This document shows, in pieces, positions 7,671 to 15,826 of a stretch of 42,374 bases of DNA; position 1 is the first letter of the stretch, and every line of letters starts with the position of its first letter. The DNA comes from Polyangiaceae bacterium (GTDB lineage: Bacteria; Myxococcota_A; Polyangia; Polyangiales; Polyangiaceae), in NCBI GenBank assembly GCA_013361525.1, contig JABFXY010000088.1, forward strand, positions 1 to 42,374. The letters are read 5' to 3'. Below the pieces are notes generated by a model. It worked only from the letters and a program-made list of their open reading frames with translations. It was not told the DNA's origin and did not search any database. The translations under genes and the position numbers were made by a program.

Positions 7671-7767
7671 GGGCCCCCCACCTTTCCTTCGCGCTCCGGG
7701 GCTTGCGCTCCTCGCGCGCCCATCGCTTTCGGCGACGGGCCCGGTGCTCCGCATCGCGTCCTCGCGG

Positions 7768-9090
7768 TCACGCGGGATCGCCGAACAACCGCACCGACTG
7801 CGCGCTGCGAATGCGTCGCTTCGGGTCCCATTTCGCGCGGGCTTCCATGAAGGCCGGGAGGCGCTGCTTCTCCATCTCGCGGAAGTGCTCGGGGCGGGTG
7901 AAGTGATCCTTCGCGAGGTAGATGCGGCCGCCTTCGTCGATCACCTTTTCATTGAGCGCATCGATGAGCGCTTGTGTGTCGTCGCGGACGGCGATGTCGA
8001 GCGCGATGCTGATGCCGCGCATGGGGAACGAGAGCAGCCCGCGATTTTGGGGACCGCAATCTTTGATGACGCACAAGAACGACGCGCCGCCTCGCTCGGT
8101 GAGGATCTCGAGGACCCGCCGCGCAGCGCCGCGTCCCGCCGCGTCCGGCAGCACGCACTGATACTGGGTGAAGCCGCGCTTGCCGTACATACGGTTCCAC
8201 TCGCGGATCATGTCGAGGGGATAGAAGAACGTCTCCCAGTGGACGATGCCCTTCATCGTGCGCGGCAGGTGGCGCCAGTAGTTCAAGAAGTTGAAGGTCT
8301 GCACCGATGCGCGACCGAGAACGAAGCTCGGCAGATCGACCGGCATCGTGATCCGAGGTTTCGGCGACGGATAGCGCTTCGGTGCGAGGTTCGGATCGGC
8401 CCAGTCACCGGCGATGAGCGTGCCGCGACCGATGCTCTTGCCGCGTGAGAGGCAGTCGATCCAACCGACGGTGAACGGAAAGCGCCCGGCGCCGTCCTTC
8501 AACGCATCGATGTACGCGTCGATGTCGTCGACGCGTGTGGTCTCTTGCGCGATCCACGGCGATGGAACCGCGCTCATCTCGACGTCGACCTCGAGGATGT
8601 GCCCCGTGAGGCCCATGCCGCCGACCGTTGCCCAGAACAGATCCGCGTTTTCCCCGTCGGGCTCGGCATGGACGATCCGGCCGTCGGCGAGCCGCATCTT
8701 CAGCCGCCGAACGTGGTCGCCGAAGCAGCCTGCGACGTGGTGGTTCTTCCCGTGGACGTCGGCCGCGACGGCGCCGCCCATCGTGACGAACTGCGTCCCC
8801 GGCGTCACCGGCACGAAGTACCCGAGCGGCAGCAGGCGGCGGTTCAGCTGCTCGATGGAAACGCCCGCTTCGGCGCGCAGAACGCGCGTCGCCGGGTCGA
8901 ACCCGAGGAGGCGATCCGCGAGCACCGTGGTGGCCACTTGCGGCGCACCGGACGGCGGGATCGCGCTGTCGCCGTACGAGCGGCCGAGCCCTCTACAAAG
9001 CACGGCGCCTTCGGTGAGGCGCTCGAGATCTTCCGAAACCTTCTGCGTCCCCGGGGCGCCGATACGGCCCCAACCCGAGATCATCTCCAT
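7768..9090 (-). CDS. dprE1: DprE1-like FAD-dependent sugar 2'-oxidase
   Basis: A 440-residue FAD_binding_4 (vanillyl-alcohol-oxidase fold) protein closely following mycobacterial DprE1. Shared features are GWGR near the N-terminus, RGLGRSYGD, the FAD-contact block HGKNHHxAGxFGxHV (113-127), LFWATVGGxGLTG, FYPLDMxxEWNRxYG, GFxQYQ and YLAKD, which carries the active-site Lys. DprE1 oxidises the 2'-OH of decaprenyl-phospho-ribose, and DprE2 then reduces the ketone. At the position of mycobacterial Cys387, the residue attacked by benzothiazinone drugs, this protein has Ala363 (context GISIALDIAV). The DprE2-like gene lies downstream on the same strand. The start at 9090 is supported by the conserved SGWGR eight residues in. 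The polyprenyl ribose substrate and inner-membrane or periplasmic-face location are inferred from the family. Confidence 0.87.
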   Translation of the reverse strand: MEMISGWGRIGAPGTQKVSEDLERLTEGAVLCRGLGRSYGDSAIPPSGAPQVATTVLADRLLGFDPATRVLRAEAGVSIEQLNRRLLPLGYFVPVTPGTQFVTMGGAVAADVHGKNHHVAGCFGDHVRRLKMRLADGRIVHAEPDGENADLFWATVGGMGLTGHILEVDVEMSAVPSPWIAQETTRVDDIDAYIDALKDGAGRFPFTVGWIDCLSRGKSIGRGTLIAGDWADPNLAPKRYPSPKPRITMPVDLPSFVLGRASVQTFNFLNYWRHLPRTMKGIVHWETFFYPLDMIREWNRMYGKRGFTQYQCVLPDAAGRGAARRVLEILTERGGASFLCVIKDCGPQNRGLLSFPMRGISIALDIAVRDDTQALIDALNEKVIDEGGRIYLAKDHFTRPEHFREMEKQRLPAFMEARAKWDPKRRIRSAQSVRLFGDPA

Positions 9091-9242
9091 GCCCGCGCAT
9101 CAGTGGTCCATGACCACGAGGCGGTCAAGGTTTGGGGGAGCTCTGCACGGCCTCTCCTCGAAGCCTCCTCGGTTGCTCCTCGATCGCTCGACGGCGGCGG
9201 CCGAAGCCTGTCCGGACGCCGCCCGTCGACGCTGCGCGATGG

Positions 9243-9698
9243 CTATGCGCGCGCGGTTGCCCCGGCCTGGCGCGGGAGCTTGTCGAGCGTCGGTACGAGA
9301 CCGAGCTGCGAGAGGAAGCCGTACGTGTCCCACGCGTCGTCGATCTCGGTGATCTTGCCGTTCTCGAGCTTGATGATGGAGTTGCCGCGGATGGTGAACG
9401 CCTTCCCTGTCGCGGGCATCCCGAAGAGCGAGCCCTTGTTCGTGCCACGCGCCGTGAAGCGCACGAACACGCTGCCGTTCGCCATGCCGATCTGGTTAAT
9501 GGTGCAGGTCACGTCCGGGCAAGCCGTCCGCATCGTGCGCACGAAGTTCTTGTGTGCGTCTTTCCCGGTCGCCTCACCACTCATCGAGTCGTGGTAGCGA
9601 AGGTTCGGCGCGATGAGCTCGTCCTCGACGGCGAAGTTGCCCTTGTTCCACACCTCTTCGATGTGTCTGCGTACGATCGCCACGTTGTCTGTGCCCAT
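9243..9698 (-). CDS. SnoaL-like / ester cyclase family protein
   Basis: This encodes a 151-residue protein with the NTF2-like alpha+beta cone fold typical of SnoaL-like polyketide-cyclase and ester-cyclase relatives. Cues are VRRHIEEVWNKGNF at the start, APNLRYHDSM, GKDAHKNFVRTMRTACPDV, FVRFTARGTNKG and a C-terminal ITEIDDAWDTYGFLSQLGLVP. Members range from true cyclases to small-molecule-binding proteins, so the reaction is open. The start is fixed by a strong Shine-Dalgarno sequence (AAAGGAGG) a few bases upstream of the ATG at 9698. It is divergent from the DUF255 gene and lies upstream of the DprE1-like gene on the same strand with a 152-bp gap, in which I see nothing notable. Confidence 0.85.
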   Translation of the reverse strand: MGTDNVAIVRRHIEEVWNKGNFAVEDELIAPNLRYHDSMSGEATGKDAHKNFVRTMRTACPDVTCTINQIGMANGSVFVRFTARGTNKGSLFGMPATGKAFTIRGNSIIKLENGKITEIDDAWDTYGFLSQLGLVPTLDKLPRQAGATARA

Positions 9699-9921
9699 GA
9701 TCCCTCCTTTGGGATGGTGGTGACCGCGCGGCATCACAATCGCCGTTCCATCTTCGACGCGCAGGCGATCGCCGTCGGATTGCGGTTCGCCGGCCCTCGC
9801 GAGCGTCTCAGTGGGGCGGCCGATCCGTGATCGAAGGGGCCGGACCGCATCCGAGCAGCACCAATCGACCTCACGCCCCGACAGCGCTTGCGGTGATGCC
9901 CGCTCAGGGTGAAGGTGCCGC

Positions 9922-12900
9922 ATGGCCACCGATACGTCGAAGAGGGCGCCGAACCGACTCGCCAAAGAGACCAGCCCGTATCTGTTGCAGCACGCGCACA
10001 ACCCGGTCGATTGGTACGCGTGGGGACCGGAAGCGCTCGAACGTGCGAAGCGCGAGGACAAGCCGATCTTCCTCAGCATCGGATACTCGGCGTGCCATTG
10101 GTGCCACGTCATGGAGCGCGAGAGCTTCGAGGACGAAACCGTCGCGAAGGCGCTCAACGCCGACTTCATCTCGATCAAGGTCGACCGTGAAGAGCGGCCC
10201 GACATCGATGCGCTCTACATGACGGCGACGGTCGCGATGAGCGGCGGCGGCGGCTGGCCGATGAGCGTTTTCCTCGCCCCCGACGGAAGGCCCTTCTTCG
10301 CCGGCACCTATTTCCCGAAGACGTCGAAGTATGGAAGGCCGGGCTTCACCGACATCTTGGGCCGCATCCGCGAGCTGTGGAAATCGCAACGCGACGAGCT
10401 CCTCGAGCAGGCGGACGAGCTCGTCGGCGCGATTCAAGCGGAGGCCTCCGCGGATCCTCCGCGCGCGATCGACGGACGCGCCGAGCAGATGGCGGCCGAG
10501 CAGCTCGTTCGCGGCTTCGACGAAGAGTGGGGTGGGTTCGGCGGCGCGCCGAAGTTTCCCGCGCCGGGATCGATCTCGCTTCTCCTGCGGCAATACGTCC
10601 GCACGAAGGAGACTCGATATCTGCAGGCCGCCCTGGTGACGCTCGACCGGATGGCCCGCGGTGGAATGTACGACCAGATCGGAGGCGGCTTCGCCCGCTA
10701 CTCCACCGACGAAAAATGGCACGTCCCTCACTTCGAGAAGATGCTCTACGACAACGCACAGCTCGCCCGCGTGTACGTGGAGGCCTGGCAGGTCACGGGT
10801 GATCGGAGGCACCGCGCGATCGCCGAGGAGACGCTCGACTACGTCCTTCGCGAGATGGTCGGCGACCACGGCGGCTATTTCAGCGCGACCGATGCCGACA
10901 GCGAAGGCGTCGAGGGGAAGTTCTTCGTCTGGGACAAAGACGAGATCGAGGCGCTCCTTCCGGAGGACGAAGCAGCCGCCGTCATCGCCGCGTACGACGT
11001 CCGCCCACGCGGCAACTGGGAAGGGCACAACGTCCTTTGGATCCCGCTCGACCTGGACGACGTATCCAAAGAGATCGGTATCGGCCGAAGCGCGCTCGAC
11101 GAGCGCCTCGCACGCGGGAAGAAGACGCTCTACGAAGCGCGCCAGAAGCGCGTTGCTCCGCACCTCGACGACAAAGTCCTCGTCTCGTGGAATGCGCTGA
11201 TGATCGGCACGATGGCCTTCGCGGGTCGCTCGCTCGGTGCGCCGCGCTTCGTCGAGAGCGCCGCCCGCGCCGCTCGGATGATCGCGGACACGATGCTCGA
11301 AGACGGCAAGCTTCTCCGCACGTTCCGCGAGGGCAAGGCACACATCGAGGCGTTCCTCGAGGACTACGCGTTCCTCTCCGACGCGCTGGTCGACCTCTAT
11401 GAAGCGAATGGAGACGCGGCGGTCCTCACGGAGGCGCTGCGTCTCGCGGAGCTCGCGGCTTCGGCGTTCAAGAGCGACGAGGACGAGAGCTTCTGCACGA
11501 CGGCCAAGCACCACGAGGCGCTCGTCGTGCGCATGCGCGAGGCGACCGACAACGCAACGCCCAGCGCGAACGCCATCCTCGCGAGAGCGCTCGTTCGCCT
11601 TTCGTCGCATTTTGGTCGTGACGACCTTCGCGCGCTCGCCGAAGGGGCGGTTCGCGCGCACGGGCGGGCGATCGCGCGTGCGCCACGCGCTTTCGCCGCG
11701 ACGCTCGACGTGGTCGGCCGCCTGGTCGAGCCGCCGATCGAGATCGCCCTCGTCGGCGCGGCTGCCTCGAGCGAGCTCACGGCGCTCGACGCCGCCGTCG
11801 GCCGCGTCTTCCTACCGTCGGCCGTGATCGCGCGGCTCGATCCCGCGAAGCCCGGCGCCACGCCTCATCCGCTCACGGAAGGCAAAACCTTGGTCGACGG
11901 CAAACCCGCGGCGTACGTCTGCCGAAACTTCGCGTGCCGGGCGCCGGTGACGACGCCCGAAGCGCTCGGTCGCGAGCTGGAAGAAGCAGCGGTTCGCGCG
12001 CGCGACGATCGCGCGGAGAGCCTGGATATCCCGCGCCTCGGCCAAACGGCGACTGCGGCTGCGGCGGCGAGCTTCCTCGCGGCCGACGCGCCGAAGGCGG
12101 ACGTCGCGGGCGTCCCGGTGCACCGCGGCGGCGTGCTCGTCGCCGGCTATCGCGAGAGCGACGTCGCGCTGATCGTTCGGCGCGCGCTCGAGCTCGGGCG
12201 AAACCTCATCGCGTTCGATCCGCAGCGAGCGTCCGCGGTCGGTGACGCGATCGACGCCGCTCTCCGCGAGCCGAAGGCGTCGGGGCGCGCGCCCTCGCGC
12301 GAGGCTCTCGTCTTCGCAGGCATGTTGCTCACGAACGAGCCGTGGAACGACGTCGTACAAGCCGCGCGCCGCATGGCTGCAGACGCGCGCCTCACACGGC
12401 TGGACGTGCTGCTGGTTCCTTTCGACACCGACACCAGCGAGACCGTCGCCGAAACCCTCACGCACCTCGCGGCCGCCGACGTCGCGAGCCAGCTCGGCGT
12501 GGTCCTCGACGAGCCGCTCGACGAGGCGAAGGCATCGGAGATCGACGCGAAGCTGCCGCCGTCCGCGCGCATCATCGCGGCTCCGTTCAACCTCCTCGAG
12601 GGCGAAGCCGCCGCCGTCGCGTTGCTCGCATCCAAGCAGCGGACGTTCGTCGCGCTCCGTCCGCTCGAAGCACGCGCCTCGGCGCCGGGCGGCGGCACGC
12701 ACGTCGTCCACATCGCCGAAGCCGCAGACACGGCCGGGCTACCGGAAGCCCCGCCGCTCGTCGCCGCGCTCGGCGCGCTCGCGAGCCTCGAGGACGAATA
12801 CCGAAAGACGATCGCGGTGCACCTCCAGGTCCAGGGCGACGTCGATCTCGACCCGAAGGATCTGCTCCGATGGTCGGAGGAGCTGGCGCGAGCCGACAAG

Positions 12901-13317
12901 GGCATCGACGATCTCCTCGAGGCGGAGGCCTTTGTCGCCCAATCCGTCACGCCGGCGCTCCGTGCGCAGCTCGGTGCGCTCTCGGGTATCGGCGGTCAGC
13001 TCGCGCCGGTCGTCGAGAGCCTGCGCGATCGCTACCTCGAGGCGATCGATCGCGCCCTCAAAGCCCTCGCTCGTCGCGTCGTCACCCGTCAGGCCGCGAT
13101 GACGAAGTCGCTCGCGACCGCCGTCGGGTCGACGCCCGAAGCAGGCGCGCTCGGCCGACTCGGCATGCGCGCCGTCCTCGATACGCCGGGCGTAACGGCC
13201 GCGCTGGTGACTTGTCGCAACGTGGTGCACGTCGACGCGAGCCATGTTTCGGCCGTGGACGCGGCGGCGCCCGCCGACGTGTTCTCGCGCGCTCGCGCCA
13301 CGTTCAAGCGCGGCTGA
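9922..13317 (+). CDS. DUF255 thioredoxin-fold protein with a long C-terminal fusion
   Basis: This encodes 1131 residues. Residues 1 to about 690 are a complete DUF255/YyaL (spermatogenesis-associated-protein-20-like) protein: LLQHAHNPVDWYAW, a thioredoxin-fold CHWC (Cys58, Cys61) followed by HVMERESF, VDREERPDID, GGWPMSVFLAPDG, then an (alpha/alpha)6 barrel region (GMYDQIGGGFARYSTD, WHVPHFEKMLYDNAQL, ATDADSEG) and the closing YVCRNFACRAP (about 663-673). Standard members end about here. Another 440 residues follow. Parts (GYRESDVALIVRRALELG, LTRLDVLLVPFD, and a helical tail with RWSEELARAD) recall the aldo/keto-reductase barrel, but the Tyr, Lys and His of its catalytic tetrad do not appear. 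The role of the DUF255 family is not established. The stop codon directly abuts the stop of the convergent oxidoreductase gene. Confidence 0.88.
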   Translation: MATDTSKRAPNRLAKETSPYLLQHAHNPVDWYAWGPEALERAKREDKPIFLSIGYSACHWCHVMERESFEDETVAKALNADFISIKVDREERPDIDALYMTATVAMSGGGGWPMSVFLAPDGRPFFAGTYFPKTSKYGRPGFTDILGRIRELWKSQRDELLEQADELVGAIQAEASADPPRAIDGRAEQMAAEQLVRGFDEEWGGFGGAPKFPAPGSISLLLRQYVRTKETRYLQAALVTLDRMARGGMYDQIGGGFARYSTDEKWHVPHFEKMLYDNAQLARVYVEAWQVTGDRRHRAIAEETLDYVLREMVGDHGGYFSATDADSEGVEGKFFVWDKDEIEALLPEDEAAAVIAAYDVRPRGNWEGHNVLWIPLDLDDVSKEIGIGRSALDERLARGKKTLYEARQKRVAPHLDDKVLVSWNALMIGTMAFAGRSLGAPRFVESAARAARMIADTMLEDGKLLRTFREGKAHIEAFLEDYAFLSDALVDLYEANGDAAVLTEALRLAELAASAFKSDEDESFCTTAKHHEALVVRMREATDNATPSANAILARALVRLSSHFGRDDLRALAEGAVRAHGRAIARAPRAFAATLDVVGRLVEPPIEIALVGAAASSELTALDAAVGRVFLPSAVIARLDPAKPGATPHPLTEGKTLVDGKPAAYVCRNFACRAPVTTPEALGRELEEAAVRARDDRAESLDIPRLGQTATAAAAASFLAADAPKADVAGVPVHRGGVLVAGYRESDVALIVRRALELGRNLIAFDPQRASAVGDAIDAALREPKASGRAPSREALVFAGMLLTNEPWNDVVQAARRMAADARLTRLDVLLVPFDTDTSETVAETLTHLAAADVASQLGVVLDEPLDEAKASEIDAKLPPSARIIAAPFNLLEGEAAAVALLASKQRTFVALRPLEARASAPGGGTHVVHIAEAADTAGLPEAPPLVAALGALASLEDEYRKTIAVHLQVQGDVDLDPKDLLRWSEELARADKGIDDLLEAEAFVAQSVTPALRAQLGALSGIGGQLAPVVESLRDRYLEAIDRALKALARRVVTRQAAMTKSLATAVGSTPEAGALGRLGMRAVLDTPGVTAALVTCRNVVHVDASHVSAVDAAAPADVFSRARATFKRG

Positions 13318-14331
13318 TCAGAACCCGAGAGCGACCTTCCCGAGGTGCGCGCCCGCGACCATGTGGTCGAGCGCGGCGCGCGCCTCCGTCCAAGGAAACA
13401 CGCGGTCGACGACGGGCTTCAGGCTCCACGAATCGAAGGCGCGAAGCATGCGCACCATGGCTTCTTTGTGGCCGACGAAGACGCCCTGGACGCGGATGTT
13501 TCGCATCAGGATCGGGATCACGTTCACCTCGCTCGCGCCGCCTGCGAGCATGCCGATGACGGCGATCGTTCCGCCGGGCCGCACCGCTTTGAGCGACTCG
13601 CCCAGCGTGCCTGCGCCGCCGACCTCGACGACGAGATCGACGCCGCGATCATCCGTGAGCTTGAGCGCTTCTTTTCCCCACTGCGGCGTCTTCTTGTAGT
13701 CGATGCCGTGGTCGGCACCGAGGGCCCGCGCTCGCTCGAGCTTGGCCTCGCTCGAGCTCGTGACGATCACGCGCGCACCCATCGCCTTCGCGATCTGCAG
13801 CGCGAAGGTCGACACACCCCCCGTCCCTTGCACGAGCACCGTCTGCCCTGGAACGAGCCCACCTTGCTCGACGAGCGCGTTCCACGCAGTGAGCGCGGCG
13901 CAGGGCAGCGTCGCGGCTTGCGCGTCGTCGAGCCCGGCGGGGACCTTCACGACGCTCTCGGCGGAGAGCGTCATCTGCTCGCGGAGCACGCCATCGAGTG
14001 GCCCGCCGAGCGTCGATGCGATCTTCTCTTTCGTCGGCTCGCCCGCGAAGTACCGCTGACAAAAGAGCGGGCACACGCGATCGCCTTTCGCGAGGCCGGT
14101 GACGCGTTCACCGACCGCGACGACCTCGCCGACACCATCCGACAGAGGCACGAGCGGAAGCGGCTGACGGGGATTGTATTGCCCGCGAATCATGAGAACA
14201 TCGCGATAGTTGAGGCTCACCGCGCGCATCGACAGCGTTACTTCGAAAGCCTTCGGATCGGCTTCGTTGCGCTCGACGATCGCCAGCCGGTCGAGGCCGA
14301 ACCCTCCTTCGATCACCATCGCTCGGTACAT
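13318..14331 (-). CDS. Medium-chain NAD(P)-dependent quinone oxidoreductase-like protein
   Basis: A 337-residue cytosolic protein of the zinc-independent branch of the medium-chain dehydrogenase/reductase superfamily. The N-terminal GroES-like domain has LNYRDVLMIRGQYN and PLVPLSDGVGEVVAVG, and the catalytic-zinc Cys/His set is missing. The Rossmann domain has VLVQGTGGVSTFALQIAKAMGARVIVTSSS, pointing to NADP(H) binding, and VVEVGGAGTLGESLKAVRPGG. Relatives reduce quinones or enones, or act as alcohol dehydrogenases on small molecules; the substrate cannot be named. I take the ATG at 14331 (an ATG four codons later is possible) because the preceding residues are not family-like. It is convergent with and directly abuts the DUF255 gene, and is divergent from the DUF1501 operon. 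Confidence 0.87.
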   Translation of the reverse strand: MYRAMVIEGGFGLDRLAIVERNEADPKAFEVTLSMRAVSLNYRDVLMIRGQYNPRQPLPLVPLSDGVGEVVAVGERVTGLAKGDRVCPLFCQRYFAGEPTKEKIASTLGGPLDGVLREQMTLSAESVVKVPAGLDDAQAATLPCAALTAWNALVEQGGLVPGQTVLVQGTGGVSTFALQIAKAMGARVIVTSSSEAKLERARALGADHGIDYKKTPQWGKEALKLTDDRGVDLVVEVGGAGTLGESLKAVRPGGTIAVIGMLAGGASEVNVIPILMRNIRVQGVFVGHKEAMVRMLRAFDSWSLKPVVDRVFPWTEARAALDHMVAGAHLGKVALGF

Positions 14332-14583
14332 GCGCGCGAGCTTCGCCGTCCGCGCGCGAACACACAAGGTGACGCCGGTCACGATCACGCCGTGCGTCAC
14401 GAACGCCGGTGGTTCGACGCGGATCCCGCTGAGCACACCTACAAGTGGTTTCCACGTGCGAGCCGGAGGCCTGGTCGTTTAGCCCTGGGACCCGGATGAT
14501 CCAGAAATAGCAGAGCACACATTCGTCTCCATTCACGAAACGGCTTTGAAAACGCTTGTTCGTTTGCGGCACGACACCTGCAA

Positions 14584-14589
14584 AAGGAG
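14584..14589 (+). promoter_or_regulatory. Ribosome-binding site deciding a GTG start
   Basis: AAGGAG lies 7 bases before the GTG at 14597. This favours GTG over an in-frame TTG at 14546, which has no such site and would place charged residues before the signal peptide. Confidence 0.6.
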
Positions 14590-14596
14590 CTTCCCG

Positions 14597-15811
14597 GTGG
14601 CACGCAACTCTTCACTTACCCTTCTGTTGACCGGCCTCCTGGCGTCCGCCACGGGTCTCGGGACCGCGGGGACGGGCTGCGGTGACTCCGGGTTCAACCT
14701 GACCGGCGGCGGCAACGAGGGCGGCTCGCCCTCCTCGAACGGTGGCGCCGGCGGCGGCGAGGGCGGCACGTTCGTCGACAACGGCGCCGAGCTGTTCGCA
14801 GCCCTCGAGCCGGACCTCGTCGCTGCGTGCGGCGCCTGTCACGAGCCGGGCGGCATCGGCGACGCACCGTTCATCGCTCCTCCGGATCGCTACCAGAGCA
14901 TCCTGTCGTGGCCCGGCATCGTCGTGAAGAACCCCGACGAGAGCCTCTTCGTCACCTACGCGGTGATGAGCGGCGGTCACAGCGGCACGAACCTCGACGC
15001 GCCCAACATCGATCTCGCCGACCGTGTTCGCGAGTGGCTCGATGCAGAGGCCGCCGCGATCAGCGACCCGATCGAAGAAGAAGAGCCGCACGTCGATCCG
15101 ATAACGCCGATCCTCGGCTTCAACGCGATCTACCTCACGCCGCTCGGCGACGATCTCGAGGGCATCGCGATCACCTTCTCGGCGGAGCTTCTGACCGAGA
15201 ACAGCATCAAGCTCAACAACCTCCAGATCCACACGACGAGCGCGACGGGCGTGCACATCGTGCACCCGGTCTTCGCCGTGTACCCGAAGGGCAAAGACGG
15301 CAGCGCCGATCCGGTCGACAGCTTCGCCGGCCTCGACGAGCGCTACGGCGAGAACACCTCGTCGGACCTCGGCGTCGGCCTCGTGATCCTCACGAACTGG
15401 GAGCCCGAGGCCAAGCTCGGCATCGGGTTCGAGCTCATCGAGCCCTACTCCGACGCGAGCGGTGAAGGCGGCGGTGGCGGCGGTGGCGGTGGCCCGGGCG
15501 GCGGCTGCAATGCGCTCGCCGAGTTCGAAGCGAACGCCAAGCCGCAATTCGACCAGCGATGCTTCAGCTGCCACGGCGGCGGCAACGGTCAGGCGACCGC
15601 GGCCGTCGACATGAGCGACCTCGATACGAACCCGGACGCTGCGTGCGTGCAGATCCGAAACCGCGTCAACCTCGACACCCCCGCGCAGAGTCAGATCTTC
15701 ATCACGACGGACCCCGGCGGAAACGCCGCTCATCCCTTCAAGTTCGGCGGCAACGCCGGTCAGTTCAACACCTTCCGTGACGCAGTCACGACGTGGATCG
15801 AAGCCGAGTGA
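14597..15811 (+). CDS. Di-haem c-type cytochrome-like lipoprotein
   Basis: A 404-residue exported protein. The signal peptide ends in TGC (Cys28) followed by a Gly/Ser/Asn-rich tether. Two c-type haem motifs are visible: CGACH (78-82), in a PSCyt-like segment (GAELFAALEPDLVAACGACHEPGG), and CFSCH (322-326), in a second such module (AKPQFDQRCFSCHGGG) reached through a long Gly-only linker. Between them is a beta-rich domain (ITFSAELLTENSIKLNNLQIH) without haem ligands. It heads a four-gene run with short gaps (15-19 bp), all encoding exported proteins, so it probably supplies electron transfer for that system at the outer membrane or periplasm. Methionine sixth ligands cannot be assigned with certainty. 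The family is not one I can name beyond the cytochrome modules. Confidence 0.82.
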   Translation: MARNSSLTLLLTGLLASATGLGTAGTGCGDSGFNLTGGGNEGGSPSSNGGAGGGEGGTFVDNGAELFAALEPDLVAACGACHEPGGIGDAPFIAPPDRYQSILSWPGIVVKNPDESLFVTYAVMSGGHSGTNLDAPNIDLADRVREWLDAEAAAISDPIEEEEPHVDPITPILGFNAIYLTPLGDDLEGIAITFSAELLTENSIKLNNLQIHTTSATGVHIVHPVFAVYPKGKDGSADPVDSFAGLDERYGENTSSDLGVGLVILTNWEPEAKLGIGFELIEPYSDASGEGGGGGGGGGPGGGCNALAEFEANAKPQFDQRCFSCHGGGNGQATAAVDMSDLDTNPDAACVQIRNRVNLDTPAQSQIFITTDPGGNAAHPFKFGGNAGQFNTFRDAVTTWIEAE

Positions 15812-15826
15812 AAGGCAGGATCGATC

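Larger units (their letters stand above)
7141..7767. other. 627-bp non-coding gap with hairpin repeats
   Basis: No credible gene is seen on either strand: open frames here have Arg/Pro/Ser-rich random composition. The stretch holds two copies of one 8-bp hairpin stem (7191-7209 and 7652-7670), another 8-bp hairpin (7629-7647), a direct repeat of about 28 bp (7371-7398 and 7456-7483) and short inverted repeats such as GACCC/GGGTC near 7443-7458 and GGGGC/GCCCC around 7585-7612. It separates the DprE1-like and DprE2-like genes, which would otherwise look like one operon. It may be a graveyard of repeat insertions; any promoter for the DprE2-like gene must also lie here. Confidence 0.6.

Noticed and set aside
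7431..7850. Small plus-strand gene in the 7141-7767 gap
   Set aside because: The frame runs into the antisense of the DprE1-like gene, shows no ribosome-binding site or domain, and crosses hairpins.
9764..9773. GGCGATCGCC palindrome (HIP1-like)
   Set aside because: A single copy in GC-rich DNA between divergent genes; expected by chance.
9904..11661. 585-residue minus-strand reading frame
   Set aside because: Antisense shadow of the strongly supported DUF255 gene.
13315..13320. TGATCA formed by abutting stop codons of two convergent genes
   Set aside because: A neat coincidence of two TGA codons, but no sign that the palindrome does anything.
14567..14582. Sigma-54-like -24/-12 promoter (CGGCACG-N4-CTGCA, GG and GC 10 bp apart)
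   Set aside because: Transcription would start near 14592, downstream of the Shine-Dalgarno sequence of the gene at 14597, so it cannot serve that start; probably chance.
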